The position numbers and the translations under genes were made by a program. This document shows positions 16,268 through 24,484 of a stretch of DNA of 38,396 bases, in pieces. Source of the stretch: JANNRA01 sp031401035 (GTDB lineage: Bacteria; Desulfobacterota; Binatia; HRBIN30; CADEER01); the NCBI GenBank assembly GCA_031401035.1, contig JANNRA010000058.1, forward strand, positions 1 to 38,396, read 5' to 3'. Under the pieces are notes generated by a model, which was not told the origin of the DNA, searched no databases, and saw only the letters and a list, made by a program, of their open reading frames with translations. Each line of letters begins with the position of its first letter. Position 1 is the stretch's first letter.

Positions 16268-17940
16268 CCGGCGGCCTGACCGCCCTTGCGCGGATCGGCG
16301 GCGCCGTCGAGCGCGCCGTCCGGGGCGCGCGTTACCAGTTGCACGGCCGGCGCGAACGGCGGTGCATCTCCAATGCGGTGCCCGAGCCGCGACAACGCGC
16401 GCCGCTCGCCCGGGCCGAAACCAGGCTCAAGCAGCAGCACCGGCGGTAGCCACTGGTGATGCAGCCGCGGTGCCGCCACGGCGGCATCGGCATCGAGGCC
16501 GAAGACCAGCGCGTTGAGCAGCACCTGCAAGGTGCCGCTGATGATAAACGGGCCGCCCGACCCGCCCGCCACAGCCGCCACCGCGTCCTCGCGCGTGACG
16601 ACGGTCGGCGCCATGCTGCTCAGGGGACGCTTGCCGGGGGCGACGCCGTTGGCGAGCGACCCGACCAAACCGAAGGCATTGGCCACGCCCGGCTGTGGCG
16701 AGAAGTCGTCCATCGTGTTGTTGAGGATGATGCCGGTGTTGCCGGCGACGACGAGCGAGCCGAACGAGGTGTTGATGCTGGTCGTGCAGGCGACGGCGTT
16801 TCCGGCGCCGTCGACGACCGACAGATGCGAGGTGCCGCTATCGGATGGGACGACGGCATCGCCGTACCAGCGGGGGGAGAAGGTTGTCGGGGCGCTGATG
16901 CGCTGGCGCAGTGCGCGACCGCGCGCCGGTGCGAGCAGGCGGCGAAGGGGCACCGGGGTGAAGGCCGGGTCGCCGTACAGGGCAGCGCGGTCTGCGAAGC
17001 CGAACTGGAGCGCCTCGACGACCAGATGCACATAGGTCGGCGAGTTGTGCCCGAGTGCACGTAGGTCGTCACCGGCCAGTGCGTTCAGCGCCGTGATGAT
17101 GACGCCGCCACCCGAGCTGGGCGGCGGCATGCCGTACACCGTGTAGCCATCGAGTCGGCCGCGCAGCGGCGTGCGCCAGACGGGGCGATATCCGGCCAGG
17201 TCGCGCGGCGAGAGGATGCCGCCCGTCGCCCGGGTGGCGGCGGCGATCTGGGCGGCGATCGGCCCCTCATAATAGGCAGCCGGACCCTCGGCCGCGATGC
17301 GCTCGAGCGTGCGCGCCAGATCGGGCTGGCGCAGGGTATCGCCGGCCCGCAACGGGGTGCCGTCGGTGTGCAACAGGATGCGCGCCAGATCCGGGCGGGC
17401 GCGAATGAGCTCCTCTCGCCGCGCGATGGCGCCGGCCAGATGCGGTGCGACGGCGAATCCGTCGCGCGCCAAGGCGATCGCTGGCGCCGCGACGACGCCG
17501 AACGGCCGGGTGCCGTGGCGCGCCAGCGCGGCGAAGAGACCGGCGATCTCGCCCGGCGTGGCCACCGCCAGTCCGCCGAGGACGCTCAGCCCGGGCACGA
17601 CCTGCCCGTCGCGCACGAACATCGCCGAGGTGGCGGCCGCCGGCGCCGTCTCCCGGTAGTCGAGCGCAACGGCCTGCCGCGTCGCCTGCGTGTAGATCAG
17701 CATGAAACCGCCGCCACCGATGCCGCAGGAGGTCGGGTTGACGACGCCGACGGCGAGGGCGGTGGCGACGGCCGCGTCGACCGCGTTGCCACCCTCCTGC
17801 AGGATGCGCAGCCCGGCGGCGGAGGCGCGCGGATGTTCCGACGCGATCATGCCGCGCTGCCCGCTCGCGGCGGCGCTCGGGTGAGCGGCAAGTGCGACGC
17901 CGACCAACACGGAGACCGCCTTCAGTACGACACGGCGCAT
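16261..17940 (-). CDS. ggt: Gamma-glutamyltransferase (glutathione hydrolase)
   Basis: This 559-residue precursor has a signal peptide (hydrophobic VVLKAVSVLVGVALAA, cleavage after AAA near residue 25). Ggt cleaves or transfers the gamma-glutamyl group of glutathione in the periplasm after self-cleavage into two chains. The large-chain landmarks are GMIASEHPRAS, GGNAVDAAVAT, GIGGGGFMLIY and DYRETAP. The nucleophile is T370 in SGTSHLSVVD, which becomes the N-terminus of the small chain. NNTMDDFSPQPG, KRPLSSMAPT and GGSGGPFI complete the active site. I chose ATG 17940 for its signal peptide; ATG 17970 is a possible longer start. The frame stays open far upstream, but that part lies opposite argA and is not coding. 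Confidence 0.95.
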   Translation of the reverse strand: MRRVVLKAVSVLVGVALAAHPSAAASGQRGMIASEHPRASAAGLRILQEGGNAVDAAVATALAVGVVNPTSCGIGGGGFMLIYTQATRQAVALDYRETAPAAATSAMFVRDGQVVPGLSVLGGLAVATPGEIAGLFAALARHGTRPFGVVAAPAIALARDGFAVAPHLAGAIARREELIRARPDLARILLHTDGTPLRAGDTLRQPDLARTLERIAAEGPAAYYEGPIAAQIAAATRATGGILSPRDLAGYRPVWRTPLRGRLDGYTVYGMPPPSSGGGVIITALNALAGDDLRALGHNSPTYVHLVVEALQFGFADRAALYGDPAFTPVPLRRLLAPARGRALRQRISAPTTFSPRWYGDAVVPSDSGTSHLSVVDGAGNAVACTTSINTSFGSLVVAGNTGIILNNTMDDFSPQPGVANAFGLVGSLANGVAPGKRPLSSMAPTVVTREDAVAAVAGGSGGPFIISGTLQVLLNALVFGLDADAAVAAPRLHHQWLPPVLLLEPGFGPGERRALSRLGHRIGDAPPFAPAVQLVTRAPDGALDGAADPRKGGQAAGW

Positions 17941-18084
17941 CGGCGCGCCCGCCACTTGCTCGATCACCATGTTGCGCACCCCAGTTGCTCCGTCGCGCGC
18001 TTGTAGACGGGCGTGGAGATGGTCGCAAGGTGTGCGCGCCGGCACGCGTTTGCCGCTCCGAGGCGCTATGCTAGCGTCGGCGTT

Positions 18085-19299
18085 GTGCCTGTGCGCCCGC
18101 AAGCGGCGGTAGAGCCGCCTGAGGATTTCGGCGAGAAAGAGTTCTATCTCGACGAGTTCCATGCGCACACCCTGTGCATCGCGGCGTCGCTGCGCGACTG
18201 TGACGCAGATGGCGGTTTCGAGACGCTGGGCCGCGTCCTGCGCGAACTCATCGCCAACGAGACGCGTGTCATCGTCCTGCTCGGAGTTGCGCCTGGCCGC
18301 GCTGCGCCGCGTGCTCTGCAGCACGTGCGCCGCCGGCTGCAAGGCCGCGTCGTGGCGGCGGACGCCGCGCGCCGCTTCCCGCTCGTCGCCGGACGACGCA
18401 GCGCCGCGGAGTCGTTCATCGACCTGGGTGGCGCCTCGGACCTCGACGCGACGCTCACCGCGGCCTGGTTGACGCTGCGCAAGCGGCCGTTGATGGTCGG
18501 CGTCGTTCACGCCGAGCGACTTGTCGACCTTGCTCAGCAACTCGCCGGTCGCCTGCGCGTTCACAAGCTGGTGCTGGCGCAGCCCGAGGGAGGCATCCGC
18601 GCGCCGGAGGGAGCGGCGATTTCGTTCATGGACGACGCCCTCCTGACGACGATGCTGCAACCCGGCCAGGCTGAATGGGCGGGCCTGGCGGCGCGCCGAA
18701 CGACCCTCGACGCGGTGCGCGCGGCGCTGCGCGCCGGCGTGCGGTCGGTGAATCTGTGCTCCCTCGACGGGCTGGCGCGTGAACTGTTCACCTACGAGGG
18801 GTCGGGCACGCTGTTCACCCTGGAGGACTACTGCCGCATCGAGCGTCTCGGCCTGGATGACTTCGAGGAGGTCGAGCGTCTCATCGCGCGCGGCCAGCGC
18901 GAGGGCTACCTCAAGCCGCGCACTCCCAGCGAGACGGCGCGCATCCTCCTGAACGGCTTCGGTGCCGAGATCGGCGCGCACCACTTCGCCGGCGTGTGTG
19001 CGCTCGAGACTGAAGCGTTCGTCCCCGATCGCGTCGGCGAAATCGTCGGCCTCTACACCATCACGCGCTTCAAGGGAGAAGGCGTCGGTGGCCGACTGAT
19101 CGCTCGCGCACTGGATGAAGCGCGCGCCCTCGGCCTGCGCTACGTCTTCGCCTGCACGCTCGACGTGCGCGCCGAGGCCTTCTTCGCTCGCCATGGCTTC
19201 GTGTCCGTGTCTCCCGATGCGGTGCCGGCGGCAAAGTGGGTTGGCTACGACCGGCAGCGGCGCGCGCGTATCCGCGTGCTGCGCTGCGACCTGGACTAA
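18085..19299 (+). CDS. argA: N-acetylglutamate synthase-like protein (amino-acid-kinase-like domain plus GNAT)
   Basis: This 404-residue protein has the ArgA layout: an amino-acid-kinase-like domain (about 20-265) and a C-terminal GNAT acetyltransferase domain (about 270-400). The acetyl-CoA loop is FKGEGVGGRLI, followed by the AFFARHGFV strand-helix seen in ArgA. Bacterial ArgA acetylates glutamate to start arginine synthesis. The kinase half lacks the usual glycine-rich ATP motif, as expected for ArgA. I chose GTG 18085 because upstream codons look non-coding. A TATGCT (18067-18072) ends 12 bases before it and no ribosome-binding site is seen. The gene is divergent from ggt, and no other arginine gene is in the window. 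Confidence 0.85.
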   Translation: MPVRPQAAVEPPEDFGEKEFYLDEFHAHTLCIAASLRDCDADGGFETLGRVLRELIANETRVIVLLGVAPGRAAPRALQHVRRRLQGRVVAADAARRFPLVAGRRSAAESFIDLGGASDLDATLTAAWLTLRKRPLMVGVVHAERLVDLAQQLAGRLRVHKLVLAQPEGGIRAPEGAAISFMDDALLTTMLQPGQAEWAGLAARRTTLDAVRAALRAGVRSVNLCSLDGLARELFTYEGSGTLFTLEDYCRIERLGLDDFEEVERLIARGQREGYLKPRTPSETARILLNGFGAEIGAHHFAGVCALETEAFVPDRVGEIVGLYTITRFKGEGVGGRLIARALDEARALGLRYVFACTLDVRAEAFFARHGFVSVSPDAVPAAKWVGYDRQRRARIRVLRCDLD

Positions 19300-19301
19300 C
19301 C

Positions 19302-19589
19302 GTGTCACGGCGCGCTGGCCCACTCGGGATGGTGCTCGCCGGCATGGGCGTCGCGGTTCTGGTCGCCTTTGGCAGCGTCGCGCTGCAAAGCGTCGGCGAG
19401 TTCCGCCGCGCCCAGCAGGCGCGGCAGGGGAGACCTGGTCAGGCCGTGCAGGAGCTTCAGTTCTTCGTCGTCAGTACGAAGATGGGGCTGCTCGTGGGCG
19501 GTGCCGTCGCCGGCGCCCTGCTGGCGCTGAACGGGTTGACGTTGGTCTGGTTTGGCCGATTGGCGCCGGCGGACGAGAGGCGGCGATGA
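19302..19589 (+). CDS. Small two-helix membrane protein
   Basis: I do not recognise a family for this protein of about 95 residues. Two hydrophobic segments, MVLAGMGVAVLVAFGSVAL (about 10-28) and MGLLVGGAVAGALLALNGL, flank a polar stretch rich in Gln and Arg (EFRRAQQARQGRPGQAVQEL). It begins at GTG 19302, two bases after the argA-like gene; ATG 19329 is the alternative. Its stop overlaps the next gene as ATGA, so it is translationally tied to the epimerase-like gene. It looks real because its spacing on both sides is operon-like. Confidence 0.65.
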   Translation: MSRRAGPLGMVLAGMGVAVLVAFGSVALQSVGEFRRAQQARQGRPGQAVQELQFFVVSTKMGLLVGGAVAGALLALNGLTLVWFGRLAPADERRR

Positions 19590-19990
19590 AGGTCACTGGC
19601 ATCGATCACCTCGGTATCCTGGTCGTCGACCTCGAGGCGGCAGTGCGTTTTTACAGCGAGGCCCTGGGCCTGATACCCGGGCCGATTGAGACACGCGCCC
19701 AGCCGCCGATTCGGCGCTGTTGCCTGCGCGTCGGCGACACCGAGCTGGAACTCATCGAGGCGGCAGATCCGCGCCAGACGATGGCCCGCCTCCTGCCGCA
19801 CCAGGCCGCGGGCATTTACCACGTCGGCCTGCGCGTCGACGATGTCGATGCCGCCGTAGCCGAACTCCGCGCGCGCCATGTTCCCCTCGCCGACGAGATC
19901 CGCGAGGGCGGCGGCATGCGCATCCAATACCTGCACCCGGACGCGGCCCAGGGCACGATGATCGAGCTCGTCACGCGCAAACACCGTTGA
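19586..19990 (+). CDS. Methylmalonyl-CoA epimerase-like VOC protein
   Basis: This 134-residue vicinal-oxygen-chelate protein has two beta-alpha-beta-beta-beta units. The metal ligands of methylmalonyl-CoA epimerase are visible as H8 in IDHLGI, the Glu of TELELIE, the His of IYHVGLRVDD and the Glu of MIELV. The family's GGGMRIQYLHP stretch is also present. The enzyme interconverts (R)- and (S)-methylmalonyl-CoA in propionate and odd-chain or branched-chain breakdown. ATG 19586 sits in an ATGA overlap with the small membrane-protein gene. No mutase or propionyl-CoA carboxylase lies in the window, so the pathway assignment is by family only. Confidence 0.85.
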   Translation: MKVTGIDHLGILVVDLEAAVRFYSEALGLIPGPIETRAQPPIRRCCLRVGDTELELIEAADPRQTMARLLPHQAAGIYHVGLRVDDVDAAVAELRARHVPLADEIREGGGMRIQYLHPDAAQGTMIELVTRKHR

Positions 19991-20021
19991 ACGGGTCGCG
20001 GCCATCGCCCGGCGACTTGAT

Positions 20022-20061
20022 CTTCGCCGCCTGTTCGCCTATGGGCGAAGAGGAGGCGAAG
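20022..20061 (+). promoter_or_regulatory. Cluster of inverted repeats around the ribosome-binding site of the LexA-like gene
   Basis: CTTCGCC (20022-20028) and TTCGCC (20034-20039) are mirrored by GGCGAAG (20044-20050) and GGCGAAG (20055-20061). The inner pair forms a perfect dyad, TTCGCC-TATG-GGCGAA (20034-20049). The second GGCGAAG overlaps the end of the AGGAGG ribosome-binding site (20051-20056) of the gene starting at 20065. As DNA this could be an operator; as RNA, alternative pairings could hide or expose the ribosome-binding site. It does not match any LexA box I can name. Confidence 0.45.
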
Positions 20062-20064
20062 CCA

Positions 20065-20853
20065 ATGCATGCGCTGAAAGAATCCTGGGTCCCGGAAGCG
20101 TCCGTGGGTATCCCGCTGCTCGGTGAGGTGGCGGCCGGCAAGCCGCTTGAGATGTACTCCGTCGAGGAGACGCTCGATGTGCCGGAGTCGCTGTGGCAGG
20201 GGCGCAAGGTCTTCGCGCTGCGGGTGCGCGGCCAGTCGATGGTGGATGCCGGCATCCGCGATGGCGACTACCTGATCGTCGAACCCGCGGATACCGCCGA
20301 CGACGGTCGTACCGTCGTCGCCGAGGTCGATGGCCAGGTCACGGTGAAGAAGTTGTATCGCTCCGCCGGTGGGCAGGTGCGACTGCAGCCAGCCAACCCC
20401 GAGATGCTGCCGTTGGTGATCGGTGGCGATCAGGTGCGCGTGCGCGGTGTCGTCGTCGGCGTCCTGCGCAAGTTCGGTTTCAAGCCGATGCCGGTCGCGC
20501 CACGGCCTGGTCTGACGCGACCGGCGCCGCGTCCAGCAATGCCTCGCCCGGCGCGACGAGCGGGGTGCGACGTCGAGACGCTCGAGCTGTCTGTGAACGC
20601 CATCGACGCGCAACTGGAGCGCTGGCGCGTGCTCGCCGAAACGGGTGCGCCGCGTCACCCCCGCGAGCGGGCAAGTCTGGCGCAACTGGGGAGAGACCTC
20701 CAGGCGCTGCGCGACTGGTACGCGCGCACGAGTAAGCCGGCGTTGCGACGCGCCATCCTCGATGACGCCAACCGCATCATCCGGCGCATGCAGCGTCACG
20801 CCGCCAGTCGCGGGGTCGGGGGCATCGAGGACTTCCCGCACGCGTCGCAGTAG
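20065..20853 (+). CDS. LexA/UmuD-type S24 self-cleaving protein lacking the HTH domain, with C-terminal extension
   Basis: The first 130 residues of this 262-residue protein match the LexA C-terminal (S24) domain: IPLLGEVAAGKPL with an Ala24-Gly25 cleavage site, the nucleophile S58 in RGQSM and the general-base K95 in VTVKK. The S-K spacing of 37 equals that of E. coli LexA (S119-K156), and the absolute positions nearly match UmuD (C24-G25, S60, K97). There is no room for the N-terminal DNA-binding domain, since an AGGAGG eight bases before ATG 20065 fixes the start. After a Pro/Arg-rich linker (about 135-165) comes a roughly 90-residue charged helical tail not known in LexA or UmuD. No umuC or dinB lies nearby. 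RecA-triggered self-cleavage is likely by family; the target is unknown. Confidence 0.85.
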   Translation: MHALKESWVPEASVGIPLLGEVAAGKPLEMYSVEETLDVPESLWQGRKVFALRVRGQSMVDAGIRDGDYLIVEPADTADDGRTVVAEVDGQVTVKKLYRSAGGQVRLQPANPEMLPLVIGGDQVRVRGVVVGVLRKFGFKPMPVAPRPGLTRPAPRPAMPRPARRAGCDVETLELSVNAIDAQLERWRVLAETGAPRHPRERASLAQLGRDLQALRDWYARTSKPALRRAILDDANRIIRRMQRHAASRGVGGIEDFPHASQ

Positions 20854-20876
20854 CGGCCGCAGCGGCGCGGGTCGCC

Positions 20877-20905
20877 TTGTCGCGTTTCTGGTCATCACGT
20901 AGGGT
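20877..20905 (+). promoter_or_regulatory. Candidate promoter for the SDR gene
   Basis: TTGTCG (20877-20882) and TAGGGT (20900-20905) are 17 bases apart. The -10 box ends eight bases before ATG 20914, giving an almost leaderless message, and no purine-rich ribosome-binding site is present. Both boxes are imperfect. Confidence 0.3.
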
Positions 20906-20913
20906 CCTCCGCC

Positions 20914-21663
20914 ATGGGCAAACTGGATGGCAGGGTCGCGTTGATCACCGGCGCTTCGCGCGGTATTGGGCGCGGCATCGCGCTGGCACTGGCAGGCGAG
21001 GGGGCGGATGTCGCCATCAACTACCGGCGCGATGAGGAGGCGGCGCAGGCGACGCGCGCCGAGGTCGAGCGCCTCGGGCGCCGGGCGGTGTTGGTGCAGG
21101 CGGACGTCGCGGAGTGGCCGGCGGTCGAGGCCATGGTCGCCACGACGCTCGAGGCGTTCGGGGGCCTCGACATCGTGGTGGCGAACTCCGGCGTGGCGTC
21201 GCGGGCGCAGTCGGTGTGGGACATGGACATCGACCACTGGCACCGAGTCATGGCGGTGGACCTGCATGGCGCGTTCTACACCTGCAAGGCGACCGCGAAG
21301 TATCTCGTCGACCAGCGCCGGGGCGCGATCATCTTGGTGTCGTCGATCGGCGCCGATACCTGCGCGCCGTTCGGGGCGCCTTACTATGTCGCCAAGGCCG
21401 GCGTGAACGCCTTGACCAAGGCGCTCGCCAAGGAGTGCGCGCCGGCCGGCGTGCGCGTCAACTGTATCGCGCCGGGCCTGATCGAGACCGACATGGGCAC
21501 GCGGCTCCTCAAGCACTACGGTGAAGCGATCCTCAGCGGCATCCCCCTTGGCCGGGCGGGCCAGCCGGAGGACATCGGTCGCGCCGCGGCCTTCCTGGCC
21601 AGCGACGACGCCGGATTCATCACCGGCAAGATCCTGCGCGTCGACGGCGGCGCGTGGATGTAG
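20914..21663 (+). CDS. Short-chain dehydrogenase/reductase, FabG-like
   Basis: This is a 249-residue classical SDR. The NAD(P) site is TGASRGIGRGI at residues 12-22, followed by an NYRR stretch that favours NADP(H). The NAG-type motif is altered to ANSG. The catalytic serine lies in VSSIG, and Y157 and K161 form the YxxxK pair. RVNCIAPGLIETDM and FLASDDAGFITG-x-ILRVDGG complete the fold. The best guess is a 3-oxoacyl-(ACP) or related 3-hydroxyacyl oxidoreductase. The substrate is not determined, and the gene stands beside no fatty-acid synthesis gene. It is convergent with the matrixin gene, 10 bases away. Confidence 0.9.
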   Translation: MGKLDGRVALITGASRGIGRGIALALAGEGADVAINYRRDEEAAQATRAEVERLGRRAVLVQADVAEWPAVEAMVATTLEAFGGLDIVVANSGVASRAQSVWDMDIDHWHRVMAVDLHGAFYTCKATAKYLVDQRRGAIILVSSIGADTCAPFGAPYYVAKAGVNALTKALAKECAPAGVRVNCIAPGLIETDMGTRLLKHYGEAILSGIPLGRAGQPEDIGRAAAFLASDDAGFITGKILRVDGGAWM

Positions 21664-21673
21664 GGATCCAGCC

Positions 21674-24196
21674 TCAGCGGACGCCGGCGACGATGGCCGG
21701 CTGCTCGTCGATGCTGGCGCCCGTGAGGTGGACCGCGTCGGCGGGCATCTCGCCGTCGACGGCGAATTCGAGCCGGAGGAGCATGCCGCGCCGTAGTTCG
21801 AGTGGCGCACCACTGGCGAGGGCGATGCGCAGCAGGCCGGGCTTGGCGGCGTGGATGCCGACGATGGTGGAGTCGTCGGCGCGGCGCAGCTTGGCGGTGC
21901 GCGGCGTCAGGCGCGCGGCGTCGTAGGCTACCTGCAGATCGACGGCGAGGAAGGGCGCGGCGCTGCGCACATAGACGGGCACATGCGCCAGGCCACCGTG
22001 GACGCTCGGCAGGCCGAGCCGCACGCGTGGCGCGCGCTGGCCTGCCGGCGCCACGGCGGCTCCGTCGAGTGGCTGCCAGTTGCCGGTGCAGTCGCCGATC
22101 AGCACGGCGCGGAAGTCCTGCGCGCTGACCTCGTCGTCGAGATGTTCGAGCATGATCTTGCCGCCGTGACAGGCGCCGTCGCCGACGCTCGGCGCGAGGG
22201 CGAGCTGACCGCTGAGTTGCGCCGCGCCGGGTACGAACAGCCAGTCGCTGTCGCACATCGCCGCGACCGGCAACTGCTCCAGCGTGCCAACCGTGAACTG
22301 CAGCACGCGCGCGGCATCGAGTGCCGTGACGGTGCCGTCACCAGTGACATCGCAGGCAAGCTTCTGGGTCGCGTCCAGCGTCCGTAGCTGGGCGGTGTGC
22401 TGAAGGATGAAGGCGGCGTCGAGCGGCGACACCCCGGTGCCGAAGTCGCTGCGCTTCGCGGCCGCCAGCTCCCAGGGGCCCTCGATCACGCCGGTGAACG
22501 CGTAGGCCCCGTCGGCCGCCGTCACGGCGGCACTCGCATTCTCGCCGGAGAGAGTCACGGTCGCGCCGGGCACGCTGAGCTGGCCCGTATAGTACTGGAC
22601 GCGGCCGCGCACGCCGAAGCGCGACCGCGGCGTGCGGGTTGCCGTCGCGGTGACGGAGCTGACGGGGGTACGGGTCGGCGTTGGCGGCACGGTGGCCGTC
22701 GCGGTCGGCGGCATGGTGCGCGTCACGCTGGCGGTGCGCGTCACGGTAGCGGTTCGGGTCCGACTCGGCGTCGGCGTCGGCGCGAGCGTGCGGGTGAACG
22801 TGGCGGTCGGCGCGGGCGTCGCGGTGCGGCTGGGCGCCGATGTCGACGTGACCGTCGCGGTGACGGCCGGCTCGGTGGCGGTCGCCGTCGCGGTGTTGGC
22901 TCGGATCGGCGTGGCGCTGGCCATCGCCGTCGGCAGGGCTGGCAACGCCGAGGGGGTCGGGGTCGGCGTCACGAGGCTCGGATAGACGAAGCGGGCGGCG
23001 CTGATGTCGTCGCTGCGCAGCGCCGCGCAGCGCCCGTCGAAATGAGCGGTGCCGGCCATGGTGGCGCTGAGGTCGGCCGAGTGACCGAAGCCGAGGGTGT
23101 GGCCGAGCTCGTGTGTCGCGACCTCAGCGACGTTGCAGCGATTCCATCCAGCGCAGCTCGACCAGCCGTTATTGAAGGTGATCTTGCCGACCCGCACGCG
23201 GCGGAAGCTGGTACCATTCACCAGCCGGGTTTCAGACGAGGCGCAGAAACCGCCGATCGCCAGCACCCCCCCGCAGCTGCTCGGGTCGGCGATCTCGTTG
23301 AACGGATCGTTGAAGACGATGCGGTTGCCCCCCGAGCAGCCGGCGAAGGTGATCGGTGCGTCCAGGGTGCCGCCATCGGTGAGGGTCAGCTCCGAGCCGC
23401 TGACGCTCGTCCAGGCGCCGAAAGCATCGTTCATCGCCGCACGCGAGGTGGTCGCCCCGAGGCCCGCGTCACCGGTCGCGTCGATGGCGAAGCTGATCGG
23501 CTGGGCGTCGTCGGGCTCGAACCAGCGCGACGGCGTGCTGAGGTAGGTGAAGGACTGGCGCGCTTCGCGCAGGCGGACGCGGCTGAACTCTTGCGGCACC
23601 AGGTGCACCAGTGCGCCGCGCGTCGGCTTGACAGATGCGCCGCGCAGGGCGGCGCGCACGCTGTCGAGGTCGTACTCCTCCGGACCCGGCGCTTCGCCCA
23701 ACGCCCCGGTCGCGGGATTCCAGACGGCGGCACCTTCGCCGAGCGAGCGTACCGCCGTCATGTGGCCTGCGGCGTCGCGCGCGATGGCAAACTTGCCCAT
23801 CGCCATGGCGGTGGTGTGCAGGGCACCGTCCGGCGCGCGCGCCAGGAAGGCGAGGACCTCCTCGCCGACGCGATACTCCGGGTTGCCGAACACCCATTCG
23901 CTGGTGCCGCCCGCCTGGCCGCCGGTTTCGCGCAGCACGATGATCCCAGCCGGTAGGCGGCCGAGCACGACTTCGTAGGGATCGAGTTGAACGTAGGTAT
24001 GCACGCCGCCGGTGTCTGGGTCGACCGCGGAGTCGATGGCGACGACCTGTGCATGCACGGCGGCGACCGACCGCCGGGCGAGGTCGGTCTCGTTCATTAT
24101 CACGAACGTGCTGGCAGCAGCCGGCGCCGCCGCCGAGACGCGCAACGCCACGGTGAGCACCAGAATCCACCTCGTAGCTCGTCCGTGTCCGATCAC
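21674..24196 (-). CDS. Secreted matrixin metalloprotease with Thr/Pro linker, dockerin-like and cohesin-like regions
   Basis: This 840-residue exported protein has a signal peptide at about 1-28. Residues 30-180 form an N-terminal domain shared with the paralogue downstream. The matrixin-type zinc protease domain (about 190-400) has H362-E-L-G-H-T-L-G-F-G-H, the full HExxHxxGxxH site, followed by a Met-turn candidate (ATMAG). Residues 403-525 are a Thr/Pro/Ala linker. Then come a small carboxypeptidase-regulatory-like beta domain (about 525-580), a dockerin-like pair of calcium-loop helices (about 582-638, DVTGDGTVTALDAARVL) and a cohesin-like beta domain (about 723-839). It probably acts outside the cell or on its surface. 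Start GTG 24196 lacks a clear ribosome-binding site. Confidence 0.87.
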   Translation of the reverse strand: MIGHGRATRWILVLTVALRVSAAAPAAASTFVIMNETDLARRSVAAVHAQVVAIDSAVDPDTGGVHTYVQLDPYEVVLGRLPAGIIVLRETGGQAGGTSEWVFGNPEYRVGEEVLAFLARAPDGALHTTAMAMGKFAIARDAAGHMTAVRSLGEGAAVWNPATGALGEAPGPEEYDLDSVRAALRGASVKPTRGALVHLVPQEFSRVRLREARQSFTYLSTPSRWFEPDDAQPISFAIDATGDAGLGATTSRAAMNDAFGAWTSVSGSELTLTDGGTLDAPITFAGCSGGNRIVFNDPFNEIADPSSCGGVLAIGGFCASSETRLVNGTSFRRVRVGKITFNNGWSSCAGWNRCNVAEVATHELGHTLGFGHSADLSATMAGTAHFDGRCAALRSDDISAARFVYPSLVTPTPTPSALPALPTAMASATPIRANTATATATEPAVTATVTSTSAPSRTATPAPTATFTRTLAPTPTPSRTRTATVTRTASVTRTMPPTATATVPPTPTRTPVSSVTATATRTPRSRFGVRGRVQYYTGQLSVPGATVTLSGENASAAVTAADGAYAFTGVIEGPWELAAAKRSDFGTGVSPLDAAFILQHTAQLRTLDATQKLACDVTGDGTVTALDAARVLQFTVGTLEQLPVAAMCDSDWLFVPGAAQLSGQLALAPSVGDGACHGGKIMLEHLDDEVSAQDFRAVLIGDCTGNWQPLDGAAVAPAGQRAPRVRLGLPSVHGGLAHVPVYVRSAAPFLAVDLQVAYDAARLTPRTAKLRRADDSTIVGIHAAKPGLLRIALASGAPLELRRGMLLRLEFAVDGEMPADAVHLTGASIDEQPAIVAGVR

Positions 24197-24484
24197 GCGA
24201 GGCGATACAGCGAGCGATGTGCCACTCGTGGTCGCGTGCCCCCGTCATGCGGCGTGACGCCCCGCGCGCGGCAAGTCGCGTCACGGAATTACCGCAAATG
24301 CGCTGCAGCCGACCGGGCCGCGGCGTCACCCCACGGCGGCCACGCGCGTCCTCGGGCCGCATGCAGTCGCTGCAGCCCAGCGCAGGCCACAGCGCACGTC
24401 ACGTGCGGTGGGCACCTTGACCTGCGCGGGGCCGGCCAGCGCCGACCGCGCCGCCGGGACGCGTCGCAGAGCCGGCGACGCGGA
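24197..24484. other. Spacer between the two matrixin genes
   Basis: This 288-base spacer lies between the second matrixin's stop and the first matrixin's start. No gene was seen; the short open frames are Arg/Pro-rich. In the minus direction TGTATC lies just upstream of the GTG start at 24196, without a matching -35 box. CTGCAG occurs twice (24301 and 24369 areas). The first matrixin therefore probably has its own promoter here, but I cannot point to it. Confidence 0.3.

Noticed and set aside
17971..19323. Minus-strand open frame extending ggt upstream to 1020 residues
   Set aside because: It lies opposite the argA-like gene, its translation is low-complexity Arg/Ala/His/Gln, and the ggt signal peptide begins at 17940.
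22397..23956. 519-codon plus-strand frame opposite the first matrixin
   Set aside because: The opposite strand encodes the HExxHxxGxxH protease; this frame is Arg/Gly/Ala-rich and motif-free.
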